64,000 nucleotides of DNA from Earliella scabrosa (lineage: Eukaryota; Basidiomycota; Agaricomycetes; Polyporales; Polyporaceae), in NCBI GenBank assembly GCA_022605405.1, contig JABYQQ010000004.1, positions 1,612,001 through 1,676,000 of the forward strand, read 5' to 3'. The translations under genes and the position numbers were made by a program. Every line of letters starts with the position of its first letter. Position 1 is the first letter of the stretch. Under the pieces are notes generated by a model that saw only the letters and a list, made by a program, of their open reading frames with translations, was not told the origin of the DNA and did no database searches. Below, piece after piece: positions 47,660 through 61,100 of this stretch.

Positions 47660-48066
47660 GCATGGGCGAGCGCTGACGAGGGTGTCCCGAAAGGGATGCT
47701 GTTGAAAATGAATGTGATAACATCAGTGTGTATCTCTTAGGGTTCAATGATAGGAGAATTATCCAGTCATCTGTGAGTCTGTTTGCCATTGAGCGAGCAT
47801 TTTCATGCATCATGGCTGGTACAGTCTTCTCGCCGACGGTGGGACGACTCGTCCCGGGCAGTTGAACGCACTGCGGAAAGGCGTTGTGGCGCTGCACAGT
47901 GCATTAAGATGATGCCACAGGGAGCCACGCGAGCGCATCTTATCTGATAAGCAGAAATGACCTTCACATGAAGCGAGAGCTTCGAGACCGTTCCGACTCG
48001 CTCTCCTGCAGTCGCCTCCCGACCGCGCCCAGCGCAACCCTCACACGAACGACCACCTCCGACACC
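47660..48066. other. Intergenic region, no gene seen
   Basis: About 400 bases between two plus-strand genes. Only short frames and presumed promoter sequence are visible. Confidence 0.4.
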
Positions 48067-49823
48067 ATGCCCAACGAAAACACCGAGCCCATCCCCGTCC
48101 CCCCGCCCGCCGTCGCCGCTCCCACCGACGCGCCTGCGCCCTCCGCGCCCGCGCCCGCCGAGCCCACACCCGCGCCCGTCGAGGCTGCTCCTGAAGCACC
48201 CACGCCAAAGCCCGAGCCCGAGGCGACGCCCGCCGCCCCTCCCGCTTCCACAGCGGCGGAGCCAGGTCCCGCGGAGACGGCACCGGCACCCGAGCCGGCG
48301 GCCACGCCCGCGCCTGAACCCGTAGCGGCCGCGTCCAGTGTGAAGGAAGAAGAGAAGGACAAGGCGGATGGTGCGTGTCCGTTGTCTTTATAAGCCCCGG
48401 CTGGGAAACTCTGACGCGTGTCCTCGTGTTCCCTTGCTGCTTGGTGCCCCGTTCCGCCCTCGTTCTCGTCGTCGTCTCGCCAACTCTCTTGCTGCTGTGC
48501 GCCGTCATGTCCGCCATCGCAGAGCCCAAGCCTGAGCCTGTTGTTGAGGGGACGAAGGCGGCGGTGGAGGAGCCTGCAGTACCTACCGCCACGACGAGCG
48601 CGCCTGAGCCCCAGCCTGAGGCCGCTGCGGAGAGCAAGCCCGACGAGGCTGCCGCCCCAGTGAGCACGACGGAGGCGAAGCCTGAGAAGGCGGCGAAGGA
48701 GGAGGAGGTTGAGGAGCCGCAGAACACCCTTACGAAGAAGTTCACGGACGCGGAGTGGAAGGCCGTTAAGGAGCTGCGTGTACGTCCGCTTGTTCATCCT
48801 CTCCCCCAGACGCGTCGCAATGCTCACGAGTCACGATGCTCGCCCATGCCCTCGCCCTCGCCACTGTGTTCCCGTTGCTGCTACAGGCCCAGCTCCCCGA
48901 GATCTTCACGAAAGCATACCCGGACCAGTCGCCCGCGCCGACGTCGATCACGCTCTGGGGCGTGACGCTGTCGACGACGCCGGACGCGAAGGCGTCCGTG
49001 ATCCTCTGCAAGTTCGTGCGCGCGCGCGAGCTGCGGGTCAAGGACGCGGCGGAGATGCTCGTCGCGACGCTCAAGTGGCGCGACGAGTTCAAGATTGACG
49101 AGATCATGAAGGAGGAGTTCGACCCGGAGGTGTTCGGGAAGCTCGGGAAGGTGTTCGGGAAGGACAAGGACGGCCGCCCGGTCACGTATAACTTGTACGG
49201 CGCGGTCAAGGACATGAAGGCTGTGTTTGGGGACGTGCAGAAGTTCATTCGGTGAGTGCTTGGATGTGGAAGCGAGGGTCGTGGGCGGTGAAAGGCTGAT
49301 GCATGGTTGGAAGATGGCGCGTCCAGTTTATGGAGCAGAGCATCGAGCTGCTGGATTTTGAGACCATCGACCAGATGGTGCAGATTCACGGTGCGTGATG
49401 CTCAGACAGACTGTCGCGCCGGTAGCTCACGCGACCCTTCCTCCTCAACTAGATTACGAGGGCGTGAGCATGACGTCGCGCGACGCGAGCCAAAAGGCGG
49501 CCGCGAAGGAGGCGACGAACATCTTCCAGAACCACTATCCCGAGTTCCTCGTACGTCTCTCTCTCCCTCTCCTCTCTATCTGCTCTTCCTGCCGCGGGTG
49601 CTGACGGCTGGTCCCGCAGTCGCGGAAGTACTTCATCAACGTGCCGACGCTGCTCACGTGGGTGTTCTGGCTCTTCAAGCCGCTCATCTCGGCCGCGACG
49701 CTCGCGAAGATGTCCGTGGTCGGGTCCGGGGCGCGGACGATCGGCGCGGAGCTCTCGCAGGTCATCCCCGTGGAGGAGCTGCCGAAGAAGTACGGCGGCC
49801 AGGCGGACGCGGAGGACTTCTGA
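48067..49823 (+). CDS. SFH5: Sfh5-like phosphatidylinositol transfer protein (CRAL-TRIO/Sec14 family)
   Basis: Non-vesicular lipid carrier expected at the endoplasmic reticulum and plasma membrane contact. The N-terminal 190 or so residues are a low-complexity Pro/Ala/Glu-rich extension (MPNENTEPIPVPPPAVAAPT onward), interrupted by one intron. Then comes the CRAL-TRIO N-domain: TKKFTDAEWKAVKELR, LWGVTLST, ILCKFVRARELRVKDAAEML and TLKWRDEF. The lipid-binding lobe follows: GRPVTYNLYGAVK, RVQFMEQSIELLDFE, DYEGVSM, ATNIFQNHYPEFLS, and INVPTLLTWVFWLFKPLIS. The end is IPVEELPKKYGG. Introns at about 48370, 48781, 49252, 49391 and 49552 are canonical. The acidic N-terminal extension is longer than in yeast. 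Ends 629 bases before the H3 stop, convergent. Confidence 0.85.
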
Positions 49824-50452
49824 TGACCGACCGTTTGGCTTGGTTTGATTGGGGTGGGAGGCAAGAGACGTTAGGTCTCTCTGCAGTGGTGTGTGTGTTT
49901 TCTGTTCGAGGAGCTCTCCTGATATCACTTAGTGGATATAGGTCGTTTGTTGGATAGTGTATATGATAGGTACCGGTACTTTTCGCATACCCGGCCGCGA
50001 TGGCCTTATACATCTCGTTCTTTTCGTAGGGGTTCTGGGGCATCTCCATCTAGCCACAGGTGATGTCGGAGCAGACAAAGGGAACTTGTAAAGCGTTGAC
50101 AAACCACGTTTGGCGACTTCGACGTCTCCGGGGGGCTTTGGTCCTCCAGCACCGGTCGGTCCAAGGCCCACATCCCTCTTCTTATTCACTAAGGTCAAAC
50201 CAATCACCAAAGCACACTCCGCAGTCTTCCTCAGTCGATGAACAGCATCCCCAGCGGTCCACGGAGGACATCACACACGCACGCGCGAGGTAGAGAGAGT
50301 AAGAAAGAGACAATTACTAATGAACAATATAAATACAAGCCCAGGACAAGGATACAAGACGACAGAAGGTGGGGATGTACGCAGCCGCAACGCGCTGTGC
50401 GACTGCTGCAGTCTCTGAACCTCAACGCCGCAGATCTCAGACCGCGCGGGTC
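49824..50452. other. Convergent 3' regions of the SFH5-like and H3 genes
   Basis: No gene seen. It should hold both transcripts' 3' ends; a purine-rich tract lies near 50290-50350. Confidence 0.4.
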
Positions 50453-51099
<647 letters not shown>

Positions 51100-51510
51100 T
51101 GCTAATAAGTGATTGATTGGTTGTTGGTGGGTGGTTGGCTGAGTTGCTAAGTGCTTGGGCGGTAGGCGAAGGCGGCGAGGGCGAGTGGGGTGAAGGAGGG
51201 CCGAGAGGGGGAGCCGCCCTGGGTACTTATACAGGCGCGGCTAAGCGCGGGCGCGAGGGGGGACGCGACGGGGTCACGTGCGAAATGGACGCGCGTTTAA
51301 CGGCGTTCAACAAAATTAAGGTTTGGGACACGTGATGGAGCCACAGGCGCGTCTCATAATGATATAAGGTGCTGGGGCGCGGTGCTTCTTGTCCCTCCAC
51401 AGTTCCCTCCCGCCCTTCCGCCGCATACTACACTCTACTTTGACTTTCGTCGAACAGCTCGCGAACTTATCGACTTTACCTTCACCAACAACACTAAACT
51501 CTACTTGAAC
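51100..51510. promoter_or_regulatory. Bidirectional H3/H4 promoter
   Basis: The two ATGs face away from each other across 411 bases. On the H3 side, TATAAG (minus strand, 51226-51231) lies 127 bases from the H3 ATG. On the H4 side, TATAAG at 51363-51368 lies 143 bases from the H4 ATG. Between them are two CACGTG palindromes (near 51275 and 51330). GATTGATTGG with Thr-rich GT repeats is next to the H3 start. Shared S-phase control of the pair is expected from other fungi. Confidence 0.7.
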
Positions 51511-52194
<684 letters not shown>

Positions 52195-53020
52195 AGGGCG
52201 GTGGGGTTCATGTATATCTCGGCGTATTCTCGGTGTATCATTATTTAGTGTACAACAACGAGACGGATAATGGGGCGCCCTGACTGGAGCGAGTGTGCGC
52301 GTGATTGGGGAGGAGGAGGAAGGTGTGTAATTTCGGCGAGGAAGCGGTTCGTGGCTGATAGCCATTGAGTGCGATTCAGTGGGCCGTGTCTATTTCGCCT
52401 GCTTCCTTTGCTTTTGACCTTCTCCATGCCCCGCTCAACGCCCTCCTGTCTGCCAGCCTCGCTCGCTCGCTTGCGCTCGCCGTCCCTCTGCCAGCCGTGC
52501 GGATTTTTGGAGGAGGTCGACGGGCGGGGCGGGGGAGAGGCGGGGTGGGCAGGAACGTGGATGGGGAGCGATTGGGAGAGGCCGCGGTGATTTCTCTGGG
52601 ATACGGACCTGTGCGACATATCACCCTGGGCCGTTCGCGTTAAATACAGGCTCGCTCGCCTTGGGAACCTCGCAGGCCGTCGCAGCCGGCATTTCTCCGT
52701 CGACGCCTCGCTGCCCTCCCCCGCGCGCGACTCCGACCGGCCTCTCCCTCGCCCTCGCTCTCCCTGCCCTCTCCCACCGAGCGAGCTCTCCCAGCCCCAG
52801 CTCTGCTCGCCCTCCGTCTCGCGTCCGTCCCCGCCGTGAGCCGTTCCGCGTCCGTGGCCTCTCCGTGCGTCTTTAGCCTCGACTTCCTCCTCCTCCGCTT
52901 CTATTCCTGTCCCTCTCCCCTCTCTCACTCCCTCCCTCTCCTCCTACTTCTGCCCCGCCGCCCTCGCCCTCTCGCCGCCCACATCGCCCCATCGCCCGTC
53001 GCGATCCCCCCGAGTCCCCC
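52195..53020. other. H4 3' region and CT-rich leader of the F-box gene
   Basis: No gene. From about 52640 the plus strand is strongly CT-rich, a common feature of highly expressed fungal leaders. This creates long spurious frames on the minus strand. Confidence 0.45.
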
Positions 53021-54308
53021 ATGGCCAGTGCCCAGCTTCCCAACGAGACACTCCACGCCATCTTCGAGCATCTCTGCCCCCCATCGCTCGCTGCAGTCGT
53101 CCGCGCATCCCACCGCTTCCGCCTCGTCGCCGAGCGCATCCTCTACGCCAACATCGTCATCTCCGAGTTCCTCCCCCGCGCGCACCCCGTCCCAACGCAC
53201 ACCCGCACCTGCGCGACCACCCTCCTCGCCCGCCCGCACCTAGCCGAGGCCGTCCGCAAATTCGCCGTCCGATGGCAGACAGATCCTGGGCCCCGCGACG
53301 AATACGTCCCCGCCGTCTCGCCCGTCCTCCACCTCTTAAATTCCGCCCTCCGGACGCTGGTCCACCTCGAGCAGCTCGACCTCTCGCTCGGCCTCATAGG
53401 GGCGCCTCTCGACCCGCGCGCCATCCTCGACGGCTGCGCGTTCCCGGCACTCCGCGTCTTCGCCCTCAGCGGCGTCGGCCGCGGCACGCTCTCCCCGAAG
53501 CTGCACAACTGCCCGAGCGCGCCCATCGCCTGGTTCCTCGCGGGCACGCCCTCCATCGAGCACCTCCACCTCCTCGACTGCTACGAGCCGCTCGAGCTGC
53601 CCCCGGGCACGCTCCCCGCCCTGCAGGTCTTCCGCGGGTCCGCGATCGCGGCTGCGGGCGTGCTGCCTGGGCGCCCGGTCCGCCTGCTGGGCCTCGTCGG
53701 GCACGAGTTCATCACGGAGCGCGACCTGGGGCGCATCGCGGCGAGCAGCGTGCCCATCCGTTGGCTCGACTTGAGCATGATGAGCGTCACGCCGATCCTC
53801 CTCCGCGACATCTCGCGACACCTCGCCGCCGTCGAGGTCCTCAAGGTCAAGCTCGCGCTCAGGCATACCTTGCACTTTGCGCTCTCTGGCATCGTGAGTT
53901 GCTCGTTTCCCCCCTTCGCCGCCCTCGGCGGGTTCCTTGCAGACGTGTGTTCAGTGCCTCATGATCTCTCTCCTTTTCTGTTGCCCTCTCCCCTTTCTCC
54001 ATGCATTACTTGATTTCGTGGCCGTACGCGCGCACCGACCCTCTACCCCGCCCCAGAGCCTGCTCGCGGGCCTCTCGCCCGTGCTCGGCGCGTTCCCGGC
54101 TTTGCGCCAGCTCGACCTGTCGCCGACGTCTGTCGACGGCGTCGGGCGCGGGAACGCGCTCGAGGAGAGCGCGCTGTGCACGACGTGGGCGCGCGCGTGC
54201 CCCGCCCTCCGCCACGTCGTCTTCCCCAGCAGGACCGAGTGGCGGCGGGACGGCGCGGCGGACATCTGGGTCGCGGACGCGGGCGCGACGGTGTGGACGC
54301 GGTATTAG
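53021..54308 (+). CDS. F-box protein, third type
   Basis: ATG 53021 reads MASAQLPNETLHAIFEHLCP, an F-box (LPNETLHAIFEHLCPPSLAA, FRLVAERILYANIV). About 290 residues of leucine-rich sequence follow (LHLLNSALRTLVHLEQLDLS; GTPSIEHLHLLDCYEPLELP; WLDLSMMSVTPILLRDISRH). One long intron (GTGAGT at 53894 to CCCCAG at 54053) joins FALSGI to SLLAGLSPVLGAFPALRQLD. Ends VWTRY, TAG 54308, about 376 residues. It is only distantly like the F-box pair at 24 and 35 kb, having no VWPD-type block. Probable SCF adaptor. Confidence 0.8.
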
Positions 54309-55994
54309 TTTCGGTGGCGCGTGGGCGGGTTTGCCGACGCTTTTTTTGTTTTTTTGTTTGTTTCGGTTGGGCGCGGATTGCGCGTTCCTGTCCCGCAACC
54401 GCCCTTCTTTTGTTTGGTAGCTTCGGGCTTTGTACTAGCGCAGGACATCGAAGCCGCAAAACCAAGTTACCGTTAAAGCGGGTCGGCCCAGGACGGAGAC
54501 GACGAGGGAAGGGGAAGGGGGGGCGGGAGGGTACGACGAGGATGAGGGTCGGGGTTGGTGACGGAACGAAGGTGTCATCCGCCGCTATGTTGACTACATG
54601 GTGCGTCGCGCCTCCTGCTCCGTCTCTGTGCTAGCACTGATCACCAAGGCCGCACGCAGGGGGCTCTCTCACACGCACACACAAACGCACACGCAACCGG
54701 TTAACCAGGAATACTGCATGCTCGCAACCATTCAACTGAACTTGATCACACTGTATCGCTGCCGCACCTGTGGCACCCGCATATATTACCCCCTCATACG
54801 TCTGTTTCTTGGCTATCGTCGCAAGGCCTGCAACGTTCACTGTATACGCGTACACACTCGGCATATTTCGCAGTACTGTATTTATCCAGCATCTACACGC
54901 TCTCACTCTCTCGCAATCTCGCACTCTCGCACTGCTGCCCTGCGCTTGTGATTCATCCGAGCTCTGAGAGCTTGGATGCCCCGCGGCCCCAAGGGGCGTC
55001 GCACGCCAGGTTCTCATCATGGTCATCAGTACATACATACGTATGTCGAACCGTCGCACCGACTCTCACCAGCCCAAACGTCCACAACCTCGGTCCCGCA
55101 CGCACCTTATCACGGACCCTGTCATATGCCCTCCCCGTTTGACTCCCGGCGGCCGCCTCAAGTTTAAGTTCGCAAGCTGAGTCTCGGAAGGAAGCTCGAA
55201 GCCAATCACCCCCCGCCCGCTGTAATGGGTCCATTAGGCGTATGTAGTCCCCCGCCGCGGACCCCGCTCGCAGCCTGAACAGCATCCCATGCATATATTT
55301 GGCGCGCTCGCAGTGACCCGGGCGCGCTCCTACCACCCGGACCCGGAGCAGCGGGCTTGTGAACGAAGGCGGATGTACAATGCATATGGTCCTGCGACGT
55401 CATGAATCGCGCGCTGTTGACAATTATGTCCTCTCGCGACCCTCGGTCCTGTGGGTTGACATAAATACCCCTTACTTCAATTTAAGACCGGCGTACATGC
55501 TCTGATCACTGATCACGGCCGTTTCAGAGGATGTGAGTGGGAGAGCCGGGACCAAATAAGATAGTGTATTGCAAGTACAGGCTGGCGGTGATCCGGAATA
55601 CAACCAATCGGTTTGAGCAAGAGAGGAGAGGAGAGCGGAGCCCGCTCCGAGTCCGGTATTTCAACGGCGGCGACGGGGGGAGAACAAGAGGGTGGTGCGG
55701 GCGCCGTCGCGGGAGTATGTAGGAGGAAGGGGAGGAAGGGGAGGGGGAAGGGGGTAACGGGGAGGACAGATAGGACAGATAGTCTGTAGATGATACATGC
55801 GAGGGTATACACATAACCGATGCATAAAAATGGGCGGGCGGACGAGATAAAGATGCAGGCAGCTGGCGGGCAAGAGGGGGAGCAGGCGGGGCAAGATGGC
55901 GGAACGCGGGCGCAAGAGGGCGTTCGGGGCGGCAAGATGGCTGGAGCTAGCGGGCAAGAGGCGGACAGAAGGGAGGGAGGGCGGTGGCGGCGCT
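54309..55994. other. Intergenic region of 1.7 kb
   Basis: No gene recognised. Long frames near 55500-55990 on the minus strand are the T/C-rich 3' end of the RhoGAP transcript. A TA-rich patch near 54780 and AAATACC at 55462 have no associated ORF. Confidence 0.4.
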
Positions 55995-58900
55995 CTAGGC
56001 CTCCTCGCCCTCGTCGACAAAGATGTCCGTGTAGTGTTCCAAGATGGTTTCGACAGCCTGCGCGCGGGACGCACGATGCCGGAGCATGTCAGCGAAGAAG
56101 CCCCTGCGCAGCGCCGACGTTTTCACGCACCTTGTTCTGGAGCGACGCGTCGGCCATGCCGTTCATCGCGCCGTTCAGGCCCGGCTGGCCTTGGCCAAAC
56201 AGCGTGGGGCCGAACACGATCGCGAGGTTCTGCACGGACATCTGGTTCTGCGCCTCGTGCTGCACCACTCTGTACGCATGGGGGGAGAGGGAGTAGGGTG
56301 AGTAAGCTGTCTGGTGGAGTCATGAATGGGCCGGTGACGCACTTGTGCAGGTGGCCCATGAGGTACTTGAGCGTTGAGTAGTTCGGGTCCGGGAGGGCGT
56401 TGACGCGCTCATGCAGTCGGATGTGCCTTGCCCGCTCGTTCTCGTTCCCTGGGAGAAAAGGGACGGATGTATGTCAGGGGGCGGTCATATGAGGGGGTGG
56501 ACATATGCTCACTTGCGGCGTCCATGAATTCCTGGTGCTGGCTCATGGTGAACAGCGGATCCGGGAGCTCGCGCAGCCAGAGCTTGAGCACACTCGTGAC
56601 GTTGCTGATGTCGGACGACCATTCATCCGCATCGAGATTCACCGAGTCGAGGTCTGCCAGAGTGAATAAGCGACGTCATCCAGGAGAATTGCGCTGCGAG
56701 CTCGGGACGCGGTGGCGGGCAGCATCCGGATGCGTGTTCGGAGCAAAACCCGCGCGTTCCTGACGAGCGATGCATCGGACGGACGTACCTCGATCGAGCC
56801 GCTCCTTCAGCTTCATCACCTTGCTGTGAGTTCCGCCGATACGATATATGCCCTGCTGGTCGAGGCCGTACTTCTCGATTGCCTCGCAGCACTTCACGAC
56901 GATAGGCGGTACGTCGACGTCGTCTCGCGTCATTTGTTCGGCGAGGCCGACACCAAAGGTCGGCCGGCCTTTATCCGAGAGGTGTGCATGCGCGAGGCTT
57001 GGCGAGCTACCAGGGTGATGGAGGGCAGGAATCGGAGGGAGCTACCACCAGACGTTAGCAGCTGGAACGACAACGAGAGAAAGGAGCAGACGCACGAAGC
57101 CTTCGTCTTGTGGTCCAGTGCGTCTAGGCCCACGAGAGGTGCTACCGCCGTGGGCGTACACGTAGGCTTGCATCCACACCTTGAAATCCGCACGATTGTC
57201 AATCGTTTCCATAGTTGCCTTCAGACCAATGGCTGGCAAGATTACTCTGTCAGCGTACAGATGGGGCTACGGTGAATCGGACTTGCCATGGTCATCCGGC
57301 GGCTGGAGGATGGTCGCTTCGCTGTGCACGATGCTCTCGCATAGGAACGCGTAACGCGATAGGTGGTACTGGGTGCCGAGGTCTAGTTCATCCACACATT
57401 CTTTCAACGCCTGCATCGGCACAATTACGTCAGATCCTGCCCAACAAGCTCAAGGTCAGGTTGGTACGTACTCGGAGAATTCTCGGAAGTTGGAAATTGA
57501 AGTACTCTTGTCGGATCGTTTGTGTATCAGTGACTGCTTTCCTGTACGCGTCCGACGCGCTAGACATGCGTGCTCGGATGTCGTCTTCTTGTCGTTGTAT
57601 CTGCCTCGCGTTCAGCACCTCGAGCACGGTCGCATACGGTCCGACGCACATTTTGTGGATTCTTCCCCTTCAGCAGCATTCCGCCCTTCGCCACAGCCTT
57701 TCCGATGACTCTCTTGCCATTGACTGGTGATCGACTCTGCATCGCGTTGTCCTTCAAAGACTCGCCTTCCTTCTGGAGTAGCAGCCGCTCCAGTTCCTCT
57801 GCTGTCATATCGAACCGCGTCTTGGCCTTCTCTGTTGTTGTCTCCGACTCCTGCAACGCGCGCTCGTACCGCGTTGCCAGATCCTTGGTCTATAGAAGCG
57901 ATGGAGATGATGGTATGAGACGCCAGACCAACCACTCATGGAGGGACAATTGCTCACCGCTTTTCGATTCTTGTCCACCTCTTTCACTAGGTTACTCAGC
58001 TCTTCACTCATCTCGTTGAGGCGCAGGGCAAACTTCGTCCGACTGTCCGCCATAGCTTCATGTGTGCGCATCGCCGATTGCCAAGCGTTCACGTATGATC
58101 TGAGCGACGCGGGTTCGGATGTCGTTGTGATTGAGGGGATAAGTCATCTGTACTCACCCTGCCTTCCCCTCATGCTGCGCATATTCCGCGGACGTCGCTC
58201 GTGCAAGCTTTTGCAGTCCCTTCCCGTACTCATCTTCTAAAGCGGCTCGTTTCTTGAGGAACACCGCCGCTTCCTGGGGGGTTGTTAGGACACTTGTCCG
58301 CGTGCGGGATCCATGCCGGTGTAGCACGAAGACGTACTCTACACGAAACTGTGCTCTGCTTGATCCTGTCTAGAAGCAACGGTACTCCACACTGGAAGCA
58401 GTGCGCGGTGGAAGAGACGTAGTCCGGGGAAATGGATCCACGATCAACCGCATCCATCAGTGGGCGATAGGGTATGGAGCGACCTGAGCACTCACGTCTG
58501 TCTCGCACAGCGTACGCAGGATGTTCTCGTCGAAGCTTGGCTCGACCAGCGTCGCCATGTCCGTCACGCTCGCCGCGGTATCGTCCCCACCACTCCTCAC
58601 GCTCTCCGACTCCATGCTAGCCCTCGGTGCAGCTCCTGGCGCGAGTCCATGTCCCAGCTCGCTCTGCGTCGCCGCCCCCGGCATGACACTGTCTCTCCAT
58701 CTCGCCCCCTGCCCTGAACCAGACCCGGAGCCCGAACCTCCAACAAACGGCGGCCTGGACGCGCTCTCGGCGCTCGAACGACGGTGCGGGGATGGAGACT
58801 TGGCCTTGGTGGGCGTGGGCGGCGCGCCGTTGTGGCCATTCTGACTGAGGTGGTCTAGGGACTCGGATGAGGGGATGTAGTGCTGTACGGTTTGTGGCAT

Positions 58901-59017
58901 GCGGGGATACACGCCGCCGGCACCGCCGGGGTGGCCATGGCGGGAGGGGTGGCCGACGTCGGACCCGTCGCGTTCGCCGTTGTCCCAGGACGAGCGAGGG
59001 TAACCGTCTTCGCTCAT
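55995..59017 (-). CDS. F-BAR and RhoGAP domain protein (Rgd1/Rga8-like)
   Basis: GTPase-activating protein for Rho-type GTPases, with a membrane-curving F-BAR domain; likely acts at the hyphal tip or septum. ATG 59017 reads MSEDGYPRSSWDN, a disordered Ser/Gly/Pro N-terminus. The F-BAR part is CGVPLLLDRIKQSTVSCR, EAAVFLKKRAALEDEYGKGL, then long helices (MSEELSNLVKEVDKNRKA, FDMTAEELERLLLQKEGESL). The RhoGAP part is FGVGLAEQMTRDDVDVPPIV, then KYGLDQQGIYRIGG, with the arginine finger in GIYRIGG. It continues LKLWLRELPDPLFT and QNLAIVFGPTLFG. About a dozen introns join in frame. The end is FVDEGEEA, stop at 55995. About 730 residues. A Cdc42/Rho3/Rho4-type target is inferred from the yeast relatives only. 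Confidence 0.87.
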
Positions 59018-61100
59018 GTCGTCAAGTGCTTGCGCCGCGTGTCAAGGTTCTTCGTGGTGTAGTGCCTGTGGTTCCTTCCCAGGATGCCTCGGGTGCTCAA
59101 GGTTGGGGTCGTCGTTGGCGCTGCGCTGTCCTGGCGAGCCTGGTCGTTCTTGCGGGGTCTTGAGAGGTCTTGCTGGCCGTCGTCAAGAGCGGCGGGAGAG
59201 GGGCAGCGTGCCGACGGGGGTGCGGAGAGGTGTGGATGGACGGAGAGGTCTCGCCTGCGGAGGGCCATCGTCCCGACTTGGTCGCGTAGATCTGCTTATG
59301 TCATCTCGCTTCTCCTCCGCCTCGCCTTTCTGGGGCAACGTGGTTACCAGACGTCTGTCCCTTCAATTAACACTCGATCCGCTGGCATCATCCCCTCTAA
59401 ATCCACTCTCCTGCCTCCCCAAAACTGGGACGTCCCTCAGATTTTTGAGGTGACGCTAGCAGGTTCTGGCCAAAGCACCAAACTTTGGTCAGTACAATCA
59501 CCGGCATGTATGTTTGATCACATCACGACCTGGAGCAATCACTGGTTTCAATTGATACACCGGTTTGCCCACTGTGAGTATACAAGCTGGTAAGAACGTG
59601 AGAATGGCAATCAGTCTGTACCTGTTGAATTTTTGATCCATTGTACAGCCGTCGCATGCGCATCTCTCACTCTAACCGCGAACTCCATTCGTATGAGACA
59701 TTTGGGCATTGCATATGCGGCGTCTCTCAGTGCACCTGCACAGTGGCTTCTATTACAGCCGGGTCGTCTAGCATTCGTGAGGAAATGAACCGCGAGGACG
59801 GTCATATGATTCGCTTTGGCACGAACCGAGATCTCATCGGTATTGAACGCCGACCATTTGCGACAGGCACCGCGCACGCACCTAGTGACCCATGCGCCTC
59901 TCAGCAGCATGGCGGTGATAGCGTAACCAGCTCTGCCGTTCGTATTGTTCGTCACGTTCGTCAAGATCTTCAATTGGGCCGGTGCCCTCCCCGCAGAATC
60001 CACCTGTTGGAAAGTTATACTTATCACATATCTGCCATATCAAGTATCCTAGGACCACCACATCATATCAACAGCCCGACTGGAAGGCCAGGAACGGATC
60101 GTGACCGTAGCAACTACGATTCTCTGCTGCTCGTGCATTCACGGGATCGGTTATACCAGATGCGGGTTACAAACTCTTCCTTCCCTGCTGCACCTTCCAC
60201 CTCCCTTCCAGTCGAGTCCGTCGAGCCCGAGACTTCGACTTGCGTGCTCCTCCGTGCACCTCAAGGCAGCTTGAATAGGACGCCGAACAGAGACTATGGG
60301 GGGCACTAGGGGAGCTCTCGGAAGAAACGGAGATGGAGGGGCCCTGTATCGTTTCCTCATCCGAACATTGGAAGGGTGGAACACGATGTGCTTGATTTTC
60401 CATCATTTCTGTACAAGATTGGTTGACCCGCGAGCCTATGTAGGAGATGGTATCATGGCAGGATGGGCTGTCGCTTGCTCACCTCAAGAGACATTTGGGC
60501 TGGACCGGATGGACGTCTGCACATGATTGTCAGCCCAATTGCCCACGGCTTCTGACACCCGGGGAAATGTCTCTACCGGGTGCGGGAGGTCTTCCCATAT
60601 CCATATCGCGGGCAGCAGATGGAGATGGAGCAACCAATCGTCTGTGTATAACAAGCTGGACGAACCCCTCAACGGGCAGTCAGGTGGCAGTCGCAAAGCG
60701 TGGGCGGCGCGGAGACTTGGTACTTCATAGGTCTCCTCGGAAGGTCAAGGGAGAGTGTCGTGATAGCGAAGTCCAACGAGGTGATGATGCATAATAGGCA
60801 CAGGAGACAGATCGGTCTACATCTCCGGTGCGCGCTAGGCGATCTTGTACCCCGACGAGGCGTACGTGTGCCATGCAGTAATCTGAGCGCGGAGAGGGGC
60901 CCTCGTAATTGTCCACATTCAAATCGTGCCACTCACCAGCATCATCATCTCACCAGGAGCCGTTCTGAACTCTGTACCAGCGGCTCTCCGCCCTAGTCCC
61001 CGACAATGTTCATAAGTAGAATCGTACAACTACATACCATCTTGTGGATATTCGTCTTTATAGCCCCTTGATCTAGGTCGTCAGCCACGCTCCCGACCCA
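59018..61100. other. Gene-poor region of 2.1 kb
   Basis: No gene. A plus-strand frame of 222 codons at 59641-60309 begins without ATG and shows no motif. Minus-strand frames at 59611-60027 are equally unsupported. Confidence 0.35.

Noticed and set aside
47968..48827. Large minus-strand frames (up to 287 codons)
   Set aside because: Antisense to the Pro/Ala/Glu-rich N-terminus of the Sfh5-like protein; Gly/Ala/Ser-rich shadow.
52245..52928. A 227-codon minus-strand frame
   Set aside because: It begins at GTG, is a low-complexity Arg/Gly/Glu/Ser translation of a CT-rich leader, and overlaps the promoter of the F-box gene.
55513..55935. A 140-codon minus-strand frame rich in Pro and Leu
   Set aside because: It lies in the CT-rich 3' untranslated region of the RhoGAP gene.
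59641..60309. A 222-codon plus-strand frame
   Set aside because: No ATG at its start, mixed composition, no splice structure and no recognisable domain.
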